A stretch of DNA of 40,469 nucleotides from Paludibacteraceae bacterium (GTDB taxonomy: Bacteria; Bacteroidota; Bacteroidia; Bacteroidales; Paludibacteraceae): assembly GCA_017962005.1 (NCBI GenBank), contig JAGCWE010000022.1:1-40469 (forward strand), in the 5' to 3' direction. Made by a program: the position numbers and the translations under genes. Below are positions 10,040-18,476 of the stretch, one piece after another (positions within the stretch are counted from its first letter, which is position 1; each line of letters begins with the position of its first letter). A model generated the notes under the pieces. That model was given only the letters and a program-made list of their open reading frames with translations. It searched no databases and was not told the origin of the DNA.

Positions 10040-10895
10040 AATGGTCATATTGTTACGCAGTATGTACGGCTATCTGATTAAGTGGCTGTACGATCTGAAG
10101 CTGCTTCGCATTCCTACACTGGGGGAGCGTGAGCAATCGGATGTGATTGTGTCACTCACGAGTTACGGGCGTCGTGTAAAACGGGGAGTGGTGTGTTACA
10201 GTGTTTATTCCATTCTGCGTCAGACACTGCAACCCAAACGTATCATTCTTTGGCTCAGCGAGACAGAATGGAACGACACAAATCTGCCGGAAAGCGTGGC
10301 GGCATTATGCGACAAGGGCGTGGAGATACGTTACTGCGAAGATTGGAATTCCTATAAGAAACTGCTGCCTACCTTACAACTCTGTCCGGACGATACCGTC
10401 ATCACGACAGACGATGACCTGATCTATCCTAAAGAACTCATTTCCGAATTATCAAGGGCACATTCCCTATACCCTCAAGCGATAGTAGCGCCATATATGT
10501 ATGTTCCCATCCGCGATGACAAGGGATATGCCCCATATCTCTCCTGGCCTTTTGACACACCCGACACGCCTGTAACCGAAGATTTTATTATGGGCGGTAC
10601 CGGTTGTCTGTATCCTCCCCACAGTTTGAGGGAAGAGATGTTGGACTACACACTTGCCCTGCAATATGCCCCCCTTGCCGATGACGTATGGTTTTGGGCT
10701 GCGGGGATTGCAAACGGCACAAAAAAATACCGGACGAACTGGTGCTATCCTATGCTGTCGTTTGATGCGATTTACCAGTACCTGCACCGTGGCAGCGCGC
10801 TACAGCACAGCAATGTGAAAGGGAACGTGCTGACGAATGATATGCAGATTGCCGCCACAATGAAATACATAAAAGAGCGATATGGAGTTGGTTAG
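10029..10895 (+). CDS. putative GT-A fold glycosyltransferase
   Basis: 288-residue protein starting at ATG 10029, overlapping the preceding gene by 11 bp. After a short hydrophobic N-terminus it has SDVIVSLTSYGRRV and SVYSILRQTLQPKRIILW, a GT-A-like nucleotide-binding start, followed by DDTVITTDDDLIYPKELI, where the DDD motif probably binds metal and nucleotide-sugar. MGGTGCLYPP and LADDVWFWAAGI further on resemble the acceptor and catalytic region of related capsule glycosyltransferases. It differs enough from classical GT2 that donor and linkage cannot be predicted. It lies between two clear GT2 genes and is almost certainly part of the same pathway. Confidence 0.7.
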   Translation: MMHKMVILLRSMYGYLIKWLYDLKLLRIPTLGEREQSDVIVSLTSYGRRVKRGVVCYSVYSILRQTLQPKRIILWLSETEWNDTNLPESVAALCDKGVEIRYCEDWNSYKKLLPTLQLCPDDTVITTDDDLIYPKELISELSRAHSLYPQAIVAPYMYVPIRDDKGYAPYLSWPFDTPDTPVTEDFIMGGTGCLYPPHSLREEMLDYTLALQYAPLADDVWFWAAGIANGTKKYRTNWCYPMLSFDAIYQYLHRGSALQHSNVKGNVLTNDMQIAATMKYIKERYGVG

Positions 10896-11622
10896 TATCA
10901 TCATGCCTGCATACAACTGCGGACGGTTTATCGCCGAGTCCATACGCAGCGTTCTGTCGCAGACTTACACTCAATGGGAATTGCTCATTGCAGATGATTG
11001 TTCGACAGACAATACAGCGGATGTCGTTGCTTCTTTCAATGACCAGCGCATACATTATCTGCGCAACAACAAAAATATAGGAGCAGCGGAGACCCGCAAT
11101 GAGGCACTTCGGATAGCAAAGGGGCGCTATATCGCATTCCTGGACGCAGACGACCTTTGGATGCCGACCAAATTAGATCACCAGATTGCCTTTATGCAAA
11201 AGTATGGTTATGCTTTTACTTTTACCGACTATCAAATCATTAACGAAGACGGCTCTCTGACAGGGAAAACACTAAAAATGCCTTCCTCCCTGACTTACCG
11301 GCAGTACTGCTGCAACACAGCAATCGGTTGTCTGACTGTGGTGACAGACAGAAAGCAAACTGGAGATTTCCTCATGCCTGACATCAGAAGCAGCCACGAT
11401 ATGGCGTTATGGTTACAGATAATGAAACGCGGTTTTACAGCATATTCCCTTCCTGAATGTCTAGGTTCCTACCGGCTTGTATCAACTTCCAATACGGCAA
11501 AAAAATGGAAAGCCGCCAAAGACGTTTGGCGTGTGTATCGCAAGCTGGAAGGAATAGATGTCATCAATGCTTCATTCTGCTTTTGCAGTTATGCCTGGCA
11601 TGCCATATTAAAACGACTATGA
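10882..11622 (+). CDS. GT2 family glycosyltransferase
   Basis: 246-residue GT-A enzyme. ELVSIIMPAYNCGRFIAESI begins the nucleotide-sugar fold, LLIADDCSTDNT follows, and FLDADDLWMPTKL near residue 90 is the DxD metal site. AETRNEALRIAKGRYIAFLD is typical of capsule GT2 proteins of the WcaA/EpsE type. The start overlaps the upstream gene by 14 bp, and the stop overlaps the next gene as ATGA. It should transfer one sugar to the lipid-linked intermediate on the cytoplasmic face; the donor is unknown. Confidence 0.9.
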   Translation: MELVSIIMPAYNCGRFIAESIRSVLSQTYTQWELLIADDCSTDNTADVVASFNDQRIHYLRNNKNIGAAETRNEALRIAKGRYIAFLDADDLWMPTKLDHQIAFMQKYGYAFTFTDYQIINEDGSLTGKTLKMPSSLTYRQYCCNTAIGCLTVVTDRKQTGDFLMPDIRSSHDMALWLQIMKRGFTAYSLPECLGSYRLVSTSNTAKKWKAAKDVWRVYRKLEGIDVINASFCFCSYAWHAILKRL

Positions 11623-12410
11623 ACGAACAATACCGTCTATATAAGCACGCATGGATATACGATGAAGCGCCCCATACGGAGCAGGTCTTATCCGATGAGC
11701 AAATGCGGTCACTGCTGCACAAAGGCGGATGGATGGTGCGTAACACTTATGATTTCGACACACCCAATCACACGGCCTTCTGGTATGTAATCAAAGACTG
11801 TTTCGGCGGAATGGAGGAACTGAGCACCAAAACACGCAACCAGGTACGGCGCGGTATGGCACATTATACCGTGCAGCAGATATCAAAAGAGGAGATGCTG
11901 GCAAAAGGCTATCCCATATACTGCGCAGCGACTGCATCCTACAAAACAACCGCAACGACACCGACACTAACGGAATACCAACGCCGGATCACGGAAACCG
12001 ACAACGATATCGAATATTGGGGGGCTTACAACCATAACAATGACCTGGTCGCCTTTTCGATTAACAAGACGGGAGCAGACTATTGCAACTATCAGACCCT
12101 CAAATCCATACCGACGGACATGAAGAACTATGTCTATTATGCGCTGATATATACGATGAACAGGCATTATCTTCAGGAACGCCGAATGGGATATGTGTTG
12201 GACGGGGCACGAAGTGTTACGGAACATTCCAACATACAACCATTTCTGGAAGAGAAATTCAATTTTCGGAAAGCATACTGTCATTTGCGTATTAGTTATA
12301 TTTGGTGGTTTGGGATCATAGTGAAGTGTCTGTATCCTTTTGGCAGAATTATCAAGATACCACAAATCCGGGCTGTGCTGTCAATGCACGGTATGCAGAA
12401 TCAAGAATGA
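11619..12410 (+). CDS. putative FemAB/GNAT-fold acyl- or aminoacyltransferase
   Basis: 263-residue protein. The ATG at 11619 overlaps the glycosyltransferase stop, so it is preferred to longer in-frame extensions that would run through the upstream gene. STKTRNQVRRGMAHYTVQQI around residues 75-95 resembles the segment of FemAB-like and related GNAT-fold proteins that precedes the acceptor pocket. VAFSINKTGADYCNYQTLKS and the C-terminal LDGARSVTEHSNIQPFLEEK are consistent with a GNAT-like core; a hydrophobic stretch lies near the end (ISYIWWFGIIVKCLYPFG). A plausible role is adding an acyl or aminoacyl group to a sugar of the repeat unit, perhaps to the amino group made by the aminotransferase further on. 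This is inference from context; the family call is moderate. Confidence 0.55.
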   Translation: MNEQYRLYKHAWIYDEAPHTEQVLSDEQMRSLLHKGGWMVRNTYDFDTPNHTAFWYVIKDCFGGMEELSTKTRNQVRRGMAHYTVQQISKEEMLAKGYPIYCAATASYKTTATTPTLTEYQRRITETDNDIEYWGAYNHNNDLVAFSINKTGADYCNYQTLKSIPTDMKNYVYYALIYTMNRHYLQERRMGYVLDGARSVTEHSNIQPFLEEKFNFRKAYCHLRISYIWWFGIIVKCLYPFGRIIKIPQIRAVLSMHGMQNQE

Positions 12411-13021
12411 AAGCGCTCAAATACATATTCGACCGTATGACGGCATTGACGGGCATACTGTGTCTGTGGCCGGTGCTGCTCATTGTGGCCATTCTCATCC
12501 GTGTGAAGATGCCCGGCGAACCGGTTCTCTTCACCCAGCAGCGCGTAGGCAAGGACGGACGGCTGTTCACCATGTACAAGTTCCGCACGATGACCACCGA
12601 CCATCACGGCTCATCGGTTTCCGTTGCAGGCGAGAGCCGTATCACACCGCTGGGCGGCATCCTGCGACGCTACAAACTGGACGAACTGCCCGAACTATGG
12701 AACGTGCTCATAGGTGACATGTCGTTCGTAGGACCGCGGCCGGACGTCCCAGGCTACGCCGACCGACTGACCGGCGAAGACCGACAGATACTGCAACTCC
12801 GACCCGGCATCACCGGTCCCGCCTCACTCAAATACCGCAACGAGGAAGAACTGCTGGCAACAGTAGATGACCCCATAGCATACAACGACAACACAATCTA
12901 TCCCGACAAAGTGCGGCTGAACAAATACTACCTGACCCACTACTCGTTTGCCAAAGACCTGCAGATGATTGTCTGCACCGTTCTCGGCAGACACATGACA
13001 TACAACAACGAAACGATATAA
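12407..13021 (+). CDS. initiating phosphoglycosyltransferase (PglC-like)
   Basis: 204-residue monotopic sugar-phosphate transferase that loads the first sugar 1-phosphate onto undecaprenyl phosphate. One N-terminal hydrophobic segment (residues 12-32) is followed by RVGKDGRLFTMYKFRTM, then RRYKLDELPELWNVLIGDMS with the catalytic Asp-Glu pair, FVGPRPDVPGY and LRPGITGPASL, all diagnostic of the bacterial sugar transferase family. The length fits the small PglC class, not the large WbaP class. PglC enzymes prefer UDP-diacetamido-trideoxyhexoses, which suits the adjacent PglE-like and PglF-like genes. The start ATG at 12407 overlaps the upstream stop (ATGA). Confidence 0.92.
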   Translation: MKALKYIFDRMTALTGILCLWPVLLIVAILIRVKMPGEPVLFTQQRVGKDGRLFTMYKFRTMTTDHHGSSVSVAGESRITPLGGILRRYKLDELPELWNVLIGDMSFVGPRPDVPGYADRLTGEDRQILQLRPGITGPASLKYRNEEELLATVDDPIAYNDNTIYPDKVRLNKYYLTHYSFAKDLQMIVCTVLGRHMTYNNETI

Positions 13022-13035
13022 ACGACAGACACATT

Positions 13036-14283
13036 ATGGCATCCAAACGCATCTATCTATGCCTTGCGCACATGAGCGGCAACGAGCAGAAATATATCCA
13101 AGAGGCATTCTACACCAACTGGGTTGTTCCTTTGGGACCGAATGTGGACGGATTCGAGCAAGACCTGCAACTGTTTGCCGGTGAAAACAAGCATGTGGTG
13201 GCTCTCTCATCCGGCACAGCGGCCGTTCATCTGGCACTGGTGGCTTGCGGTGTCGGCCCGGGCGATGAAGTGTGCGTGCAGTCGTTCACCTTCTGCGCCA
13301 GTTCGCACCCCATAACATACGTCGGCGCAACCCCTGTCTTTATTGACTCCGAGCGTGATTCATGGAACATGGACCCCGCCCTGCTTGAACAAGCCATCCT
13401 TGACCGCAAGGCACAAACGGGACGTTATCCCAAAGCCATCATCCCCGTTGCCCTGTACGGTATGCCCTACCGCATCGAAGAGATTATAGCCATCGGTGAC
13501 CGGTACGACATTCCTGTCATTGAAGACGCGGCGGAAGGTCTGGGAAGCCGTTACAAGGGTCAGGTGTTAGGCACCTTCGGCAGATACGGTGTCCTGTCGT
13601 TCAACGGCAACAAGATGATTACCACATCGGGCGGCGGCGCGCTCATCTGTCCGGACGAAGAGGCGAAGCGGAAGATTATGTGGTATGCCACGCAAGCGCG
13701 CGAAGCATACGCGTACTACCAGCACGAAGCCATCGGATACAACTACCGGATGAGCAATATCTGCGCTGGAATAGGACGCGGACAGATGACCGTGCTGAAC
13801 GACCATATCCGCCACCACCAACACATAGCACGTCTCTACCAAGAGGCATTCGCCCATATTGACGGCATCACTTTCCACGCCGTTCCATCACCGGATTACG
13901 AGTCCAACTACTGGCTCAGCACCATTGAACTGGACGAAAGCCTGAAAGTGGCGAATCAGGAGGAAGCCTACTCCATCGCCATTCAAGGCGCTGTGGGCGG
14001 CGCTGCAGGCGTAACCCGCCAAAGCCAGACAATCCGGACCGAGTGCCAGCCCAATGACAACGTGGAAGCCCTGCGCATAGCTCTGGACAAAGCAGGGATT
14101 GAGTCGCGCCCCCTGTGGAAACCCATGCACAAGCAACCTGTCTATCGTAACGCACCCGCCTACACCAACGGCGTGAGCGAGAGCATCTTCCTGCGCGGAT
14201 TGTGCCTGCCAAGCGGTCCGATGGTCAGTGATGAAGACGCAGCATATATCATTCAGTCCATACAACAATCCATTATCCGATAA
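13036..14283 (+). CDS. DegT/DnrJ/EryC1/StrS sugar aminotransferase (PglE-like)
   Basis: 415-residue PLP-dependent fold-type I enzyme that aminates a UDP-4-keto-6-deoxyhexosamine, with glutamate as usual donor. The Schiff-base lysine is Lys193 in SFNGNKMITTSGGG. Other family marks are ALSSGTAAVHLAL (residues 56-68), EDAAEGLGSRYKG before the lysine and the late RPLWKPMHKQPVY. A stretch around residues 310-340 (AVGGAAGVTRQSQT) looks like a small insertion. Next to a 4,6-dehydratase and a PglC-like transferase it matches the PglF-PglE-PglC logic of bacillosamine-type sugars, though no PglD acetyltransferase is recognised; the acyltransferase at 11619 might fill that role (speculative). Confidence 0.9.
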   Translation: MASKRIYLCLAHMSGNEQKYIQEAFYTNWVVPLGPNVDGFEQDLQLFAGENKHVVALSSGTAAVHLALVACGVGPGDEVCVQSFTFCASSHPITYVGATPVFIDSERDSWNMDPALLEQAILDRKAQTGRYPKAIIPVALYGMPYRIEEIIAIGDRYDIPVIEDAAEGLGSRYKGQVLGTFGRYGVLSFNGNKMITTSGGGALICPDEEAKRKIMWYATQAREAYAYYQHEAIGYNYRMSNICAGIGRGQMTVLNDHIRHHQHIARLYQEAFAHIDGITFHAVPSPDYESNYWLSTIELDESLKVANQEEAYSIAIQGAVGGAAGVTRQSQTIRTECQPNDNVEALRIALDKAGIESRPLWKPMHKQPVYRNAPAYTNGVSESIFLRGLCLPSGPMVSDEDAAYIIQSIQQSIIR

Positions 14284-14289
14284 CAAGCT

Positions 14290-16227
14290 ATGACCAACCA
14301 CGAAAAATCAGATATCTTCTCACACTTCTCCAGTTTCGGCTATCTGCCCCACTGGGCGGTGCTGCTAATGGACGCGTTTCTATGCACCCTCGCATTCCTC
14401 TTTGCGTACGCCATCGGCAACCACCTCTTCCTGTTCGATACGGGAAGTCTGCAACTTGAATTGTGGCAGCAGACGATAATTGTGCTTGGAGTCCAACTCA
14501 TCTGCTTCTGGATTTATCACACCTACTCGGGCATTATCCGCTACTCCACCTTCCAAGACGTAATCAAGATTCTGCTCAGCCTCCTGACAAGTTCCGCTCT
14601 GCTCATCGTACTGAACCTGATTATCCGCACCCACTTGGATACATACATGTTCCTTACGACAGTGCTGTTCATCTATATGCTCATCGCATTTCTGATGCTG
14701 TTCTGCCTGCGTGTGGGTGTCAAGACGCTGTACGAGGTGCTGACACAGAACGTCGGCAACAAGCGCAAGGTGTTCATCTACGGCACAAAGTCAGCCGGAC
14801 TGGCAATCGCCAAGATGCTGCGCAGTTCGGGAGCCGAATCACCATACATACCCGTCGGATTCATCGTGGACAGCCGGGACTCTGCATCATACAGCCTGCA
14901 AGGCCTGCGCGTCTATCCCATCAACGACAGACTGTTTGACACCATGAAGCGGAAAGATGTACACGACATCATCGTATCGCCGACCAAGATGAAGCAGATC
15001 AGTCCCGCCAAGGACCTGAAGGTTTTTCTCCGACATGACATCAATATCCTCACCACCCCCTTCTTCACCGAATGGGACAAGGACACCAACGAGCCTCCGA
15101 AGATAGGCAATATAGAATCCATCCGCATGGAAGACCTGCTTGAGCGTCCGACCATCAAGATTGACACAGAAAACGTGGTGGCGGTACTCAAGGACAAGGT
15201 GGTGATGATTACCGGTGCCGCAGGCAGTATCGGTCAGGAAATAGTCCGTCAGGTGCTCTCGTTCCATCCCCAAGCCGTCATTCTTGTGGAGCAGGCTGAA
15301 TCGCCACTGCATGACCTGCGTATGGATTTGACCGAACAGTATCCCGACGCCACCATCATCCCCATCATAGGCGATGTGCGCAACCACGAACGGATGGAGC
15401 ATGTCTTCATCGACTACAGACCCGATATCGTATTCCATGCCGCCGCCTACAAGCATGTGCCGCTAATGGAGGAGTTTCCCAATGAAGCGGTGCGCGCAAA
15501 CGTACTCGGCACGAAGAACATCGCAGACTTGAGCGTCAAATATGACGTCCAGCGGTTTGTGATGATTTCGACAGACAAGGCAGTCAATCCGACCAACGTC
15601 ATGGGTGCATCGAAGCGCATTGCCGAGATTTATGTTCAATCGCTATACAAGAAACTCTCCGCCGTCAATCCGTCCTGCACGCGCTTTATCACAACGCGGT
15701 TAGGCAATGTGCTCGGGTAGAACGGCTCGGTCATTCCCTATTTCAAAAAGCAGATTGCGCATGGCGGACCAGTAACAGTGACACATCCTGATATCATCCG
15801 TTTCTTCATGACCATCCCGGAAGCCTGCACACTCGTGGTGGAAGCCGCCACCCTGGGCAACGGAGGTGAGATTTTCATCTTCGACATGGGGCATCAGGTG
15901 AAGATTCTGGACTTGGCCAAGAACATGATCCGTCTGGCGGGCTACCGTCCAGACGTGGATATCCCCATTGTGTTCACAGGTCTGCGGCCTGGTGAGAAAC
16001 TCTACGAGGAGGTACTCAACCGCAAGGAGATAACCCTTCCCACCGAAAACGAGAAAATAAAAATTGCCCGCGTACGAGAGGAGGATTATGACAAAGTGAG
16101 TCCCGCCATTGACCTTCTGATTGAAACCGCCCGTAAAGAATCGCCGATGCAGACTGTAGCACTGATGAAACAGATAGTGCCGGAATACAAGCCAAGGAAC
16201 TCCATCTACGAACAACTGGACCGATAA
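14290..16227 (+). pseudogene. UDP-GlcNAc 4,6-dehydratase (WbpM/PglF/CapD-like) interrupted by in-frame TAG
   Basis: The frame from ATG 14290 to the stop at 16225-16227 would encode 645 residues typical of membrane-anchored WbpM/PglF dehydratases: four membrane helices (residues 15-140), a CoA-binding-like region, then the SDR domain with MITGAAGSIGQE near residue 305, HAAAYKHVPLMEEFP, and the catalytic STDKAVNPTNVMGASKR near residue 427. At 15718-15720 a TAG interrupts RLGNVLG-stop-NGSVIPYFKKQ, exactly where the family has Ser (GNVLGSNGS). The downstream part (IIRFFMTIPEA, GLRPGEKLYEE) is intact to the natural end. A single C-to-A change (TCG to TAG) explains it. The 476-residue product keeps the NAD site and active site but lacks the C-terminal substrate region. 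Either a recent nonsense allele or an assembly error; other genes here end in TAG, so recoding is unlikely. Confidence 0.88.
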
Positions 16228-16230
16228 CGT

Positions 16231-17376
16231 ATGAGTTTCCTGTACTACATAGCAGCTTTTCTTGTGTCGTTCCTGCTTTTCCCCTTTGTGCTAAAAGCAG
16301 CCCGCAAGTACAACCTTGTTGACCTTCCTGACCCCCGCAAACTGCAGACCAATCCAGTACCAAGCATGGGAGGAATCGTTGTGGCAACGGGTGTATTTGT
16401 CCCGCTTCTGGCAGCAGGAAGCGAAGGTGTAACGGCAAGCGAACGACTCATAATGGCCGCCATGCTCCTGCTCGGCTTTGCGGATGACGTAAAAAACCTG
16501 TCCGCGACGCTTCGGTTCGTTGTAGAGATGATTCTTGTCTATCTACTACTGACGATGAACTATACGGAGCCTCTCATTGAATATGACGGGCTGTACCGAA
16601 TCTTACTGACTGCGCTGTTCACCATAGCGGGTGTCGGTATCATCAACGCCGTCAACATGATAGACGGCATCGACGGTCTGTCATCGGGCTTCGGCATTAT
16701 GGCAAGCGCCATCTTCGCGTACATCTTCTTCCGAACGGGCGATACGGGGCATGCGTTCCTGTCCTGCCTGTGCGCCGCAGCACTCGTTCCCTTCTACCTG
16801 CATAACGTGTTCGGAAAGACAAGCAAGATGTACATCGGTGACGGCGGCAGCCTCTTCATTGGGACCATTCTGGTCATCAACACATTCGCTCTTCTGTTTG
16901 GCACACAACCGTCCACAACTGCCCTGCCGTCGACGCTACAGGGCGAATCCTTCATTATCCGCGTCACTATCAGCCTCGCCATTCTCTGCGTTCCTGTTTT
17001 CGACACGCTGCGGGTGATGTTCGACCGCATAGTGCGCGGCATTCATCCTTTTCATGCAGACAAGCGGCATCTGCACCACCGTTTCATCGAACTGGGTTTC
17101 TCCCATTTCGGCGCATCGGCGTGCATCATTACCACCAATCTGCTGATTGTATGCGTGTGGTACATCAGTTACCATCTGCACTTCCCTGCCTATGCGCAAA
17201 TGCTGATTGTGCTTGTATCGGGCGTGCTGTCCACATCGGGATTCTATTACGGCTCGCAATGGTGCGAACGGCGCCAAAACGGAATACACCGTTTTCTATG
17301 CCGCACGGGCAAATCCTCCCAATTGGAACAGACATCCATCTGGATGCGAATGCAGCGATTTCTTGATATCAACTGA
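16231..17376 (+). CDS. WecA/TagO-type polyprenyl-phosphate HexNAc-1-phosphate transferase
   Basis: 381-residue polytopic enzyme of the MraY/WecA superfamily that transfers a HexNAc 1-phosphate from UDP to undecaprenyl phosphate. About ten membrane segments are visible. The cytoplasmic motifs are present in order: GFADDVKNLS (aspartate pair near residue 85), NAVNMIDGIDGLSSG, MYIGDGGSLFIG and HPFHADKRHLHHR, the last being the histidine-rich loop of the WecA/TagO branch. The C-terminal tail after the last helix is basic. It is the last gene of the operon and starts 3 bp after the dehydratase stop. Together with the PglC-like gene it gives this locus two different initiating enzymes. Confidence 0.92.
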   Translation: MSFLYYIAAFLVSFLLFPFVLKAARKYNLVDLPDPRKLQTNPVPSMGGIVVATGVFVPLLAAGSEGVTASERLIMAAMLLLGFADDVKNLSATLRFVVEMILVYLLLTMNYTEPLIEYDGLYRILLTALFTIAGVGIINAVNMIDGIDGLSSGFGIMASAIFAYIFFRTGDTGHAFLSCLCAAALVPFYLHNVFGKTSKMYIGDGGSLFIGTILVINTFALLFGTQPSTTALPSTLQGESFIIRVTISLAILCVPVFDTLRVMFDRIVRGIHPFHADKRHLHHRFIELGFSHFGASACIITTNLLIVCVWYISYHLHFPAYAQMLIVLVSGVLSTSGFYYGSQWCERRQNGIHRFLCRTGKSSQLEQTSIWMRMQRFLDIN

Positions 17377-17427
17377 TTACAGTCCGTTACTGTCACATTA
17401 ACCGTCATCCGCTTTATTTCGTTTGCG

Positions 17428-17457
17428 GGTGCAAAGATACGATAGCGGGGATTGGCA
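17428..17457 (+). repeat. 30-bp direct repeat, copy 1
   Basis: Perfectly identical to 17532-17561, 104 bp apart. It contains CAAAGATACG, which on the minus strand is a Bacteroidetes -7 box (TATCTTTG), but no matching -33 box is placed correctly. Confidence 0.9.
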
Positions 17458-17463
17458 GTTTTC

Positions 17464-17493
17464 CGTTGCTTTACGTTGCTTACCGTTGCTTGT
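17464..17493 (+). repeat. three tandem 10-bp repeats
   Basis: CGTTGCTT occurs at 17464, 17474 and 17484 with an exact 10-bp period, between the two copies of the 30-bp direct repeat. Confidence 0.75.
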
Positions 17494-17531
17494 CAATAAT
17501 GTTCAATAAATCCCGTTTCTAACCGTTTCAC

Positions 17532-17561
17532 GGTGCAAAGATACGATAGCGGGGATTGGCA
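17532..17561 (+). repeat. 30-bp direct repeat, copy 2
   Basis: Second perfect copy of 17428-17457; the flanking bases differ on both sides, so the identity stops at 30 bp. Confidence 0.9.
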
Positions 17562-17619
17562 TTGTCCCATTCTGGCACTATCTGGCACTCTTGGGCTACC
17601 ATAGTTTATACCCTTTACA

Positions 17620-17672
17620 TATCTATAGAGGCATACAGACACCGAAATCTATCAGTCGCGGTCGGCAAAAAT
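17620..17672 (+). repeat. diverged ~50-bp intergenic repeat, copy A
   Basis: Aligns imperfectly with 17860-17911: both have TATAGAGG, an AC/AG-rich stretch, AAATCTATCA followed by C or G, TCGC, then an A-rich end. A third AAATCTATCAC occurs near 17706. Confidence 0.45.
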
Positions 17673-17859
17673 ATACCCCCTCTATAATATAGCAAAAAAA
17701 CAGGCCAAATCTATCACCTAAAAAGCAACTTTTTTTCAAAAAAATGCATTTTCTTTATAAGTGACAGATTCCCTTATCTATTTCAGAGTCGAGAAAAGAG
17801 GCTTTGATTATTCGCTCAGTGGAAACAGATGGGATTCGCGTGCTCTACACGCCTTCATT

Positions 17860-17911
17860 ATATATAGAGGAGCTAAAGAGGAAAAATCTATCACTCGCAG
17901 GGCAATAAAAT
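17860..17911 (+). repeat. diverged ~50-bp intergenic repeat, copy B
   Basis: Counterpart of 17620-17672 in the same orientation, with several mismatches and small indels. Function unknown; it could be an old dispersed element. Confidence 0.45.
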
Positions 17912-17914
17912 CAC

Positions 17915-17958
17915 GAAAATAATCAATATCACTCCGCTTCGCTCTGTCGATTATTTTC
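17915..17958. repeat. 10-bp inverted repeat
   Basis: GAAAATAATC (17915-17924) and GATTATTTTC (17949-17958) are perfect complements with a 24-nt loop. It lies downstream of the minus-strand R-M cassette and could be a transcription end signal, but no T-run follows on either strand. Confidence 0.5.
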
Positions 17959-18034
17959 TGTGGGGACTCCGATTTTCTTAATGTAGATGATGGTGAGTGT
18001 GGTGATACTATCCCGGTACAATCACTTGGCGGTC

Positions 18035-18463
18035 TTATTTTAGCGCTTCGATCAAACCCTCCAAACTAATGCAGACTTTGGTAAACAGTTTGTACATCAG
18101 TTCCGGCTCAAAACTATCTTTGTCAGGAATAAGCACAAATACCTTCTTGCCCTGACCAGCAAACCACCCCGCTTCTGTGTGGGCAGACCTGCCGCAAGGC
18201 AACACAAGCACGCAAGCATCGCAAGCAGTCATCGCTTCAATGTCATTCTTGAACTGCCGTTCTGCAAGCGGGTGCGTGAGGTTAGCTTGATATTCAGCAG
18301 GCGACCAGTCCGCACAAGCAGCATCTACATCCGTCCAATGAAATCCTGGGGCACCAGATGGCGGATTACGAAAGTCGTACACATCATGCCCTGCCGCTCT
18401 TAAAGCAGAAACAACTTCGGAATAATATGTATTCCTCCAAGAGGAAGCGACGTAGATGTGCAT
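18035..18463 (-). CDS. nucleoside 2-deoxyribosyltransferase-like protein
   Basis: 142-residue single-domain protein. The start HIYVASSWRNTYYSEVVSAL resembles the first strand-helix of the nucleoside deoxyribosyltransferase fold, and SAHTEAGWFAGQGKKVFVLI contains the glutamate (in HTEAG) that acts as nucleophile in this family, followed by the typical strand. ACDACVLVLPCGRSAH precedes it. Family members move deoxyribose between bases or hydrolyse N-glycosidic bonds, and relatives are frequent in phages and defence islands. It follows the methyltransferase by 13 bp on the same strand and is probably co-transcribed; a link with modified nucleotides or defence is inferred from position only. Confidence 0.7.
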   Translation of the reverse strand: MHIYVASSWRNTYYSEVVSALRAAGHDVYDFRNPPSGAPGFHWTDVDAACADWSPAEYQANLTHPLAERQFKNDIEAMTACDACVLVLPCGRSAHTEAGWFAGQGKKVFVLIPDKDSFEPELMYKLFTKVCISLEGLIEALK

Positions 18464-18476
18464 GCCTAATTTAAAG

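Larger units (their letters stand above)
17377..18034. other. 658 bp non-coding, repeat-rich spacer between polysaccharide operon and R-M cassette
   Basis: No convincing gene lies here. The sequence is AT-rich with several repeats listed separately: a 30-bp direct repeat, three 10-bp repeats, two diverged copies of an about 50-bp element and a 10-bp inverted repeat. No tRNA, integrase or transposase was seen. A small hairpin (ACAGT at 17379, ACTGT at 17389) just after the operon stop has no T-run and is only a weak terminator candidate. Confidence 0.6.

Noticed and set aside
15718-15720. Recoding of TAG as a sense codon
   Set aside because: Several intact genes in the window end in TAG at the expected family length (for example ftsE, maf and flippase copy 1), so TAG functions as stop.
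2511-17376. Bacteroides fragilis-type phase-variable capsule locus with UpxY/UpxZ and an invertible promoter
   Set aside because: No upxY- or upxZ-like gene opens the operon and no inverted repeats of the size needed flank the promoter; only a 9-bp dyad is present.
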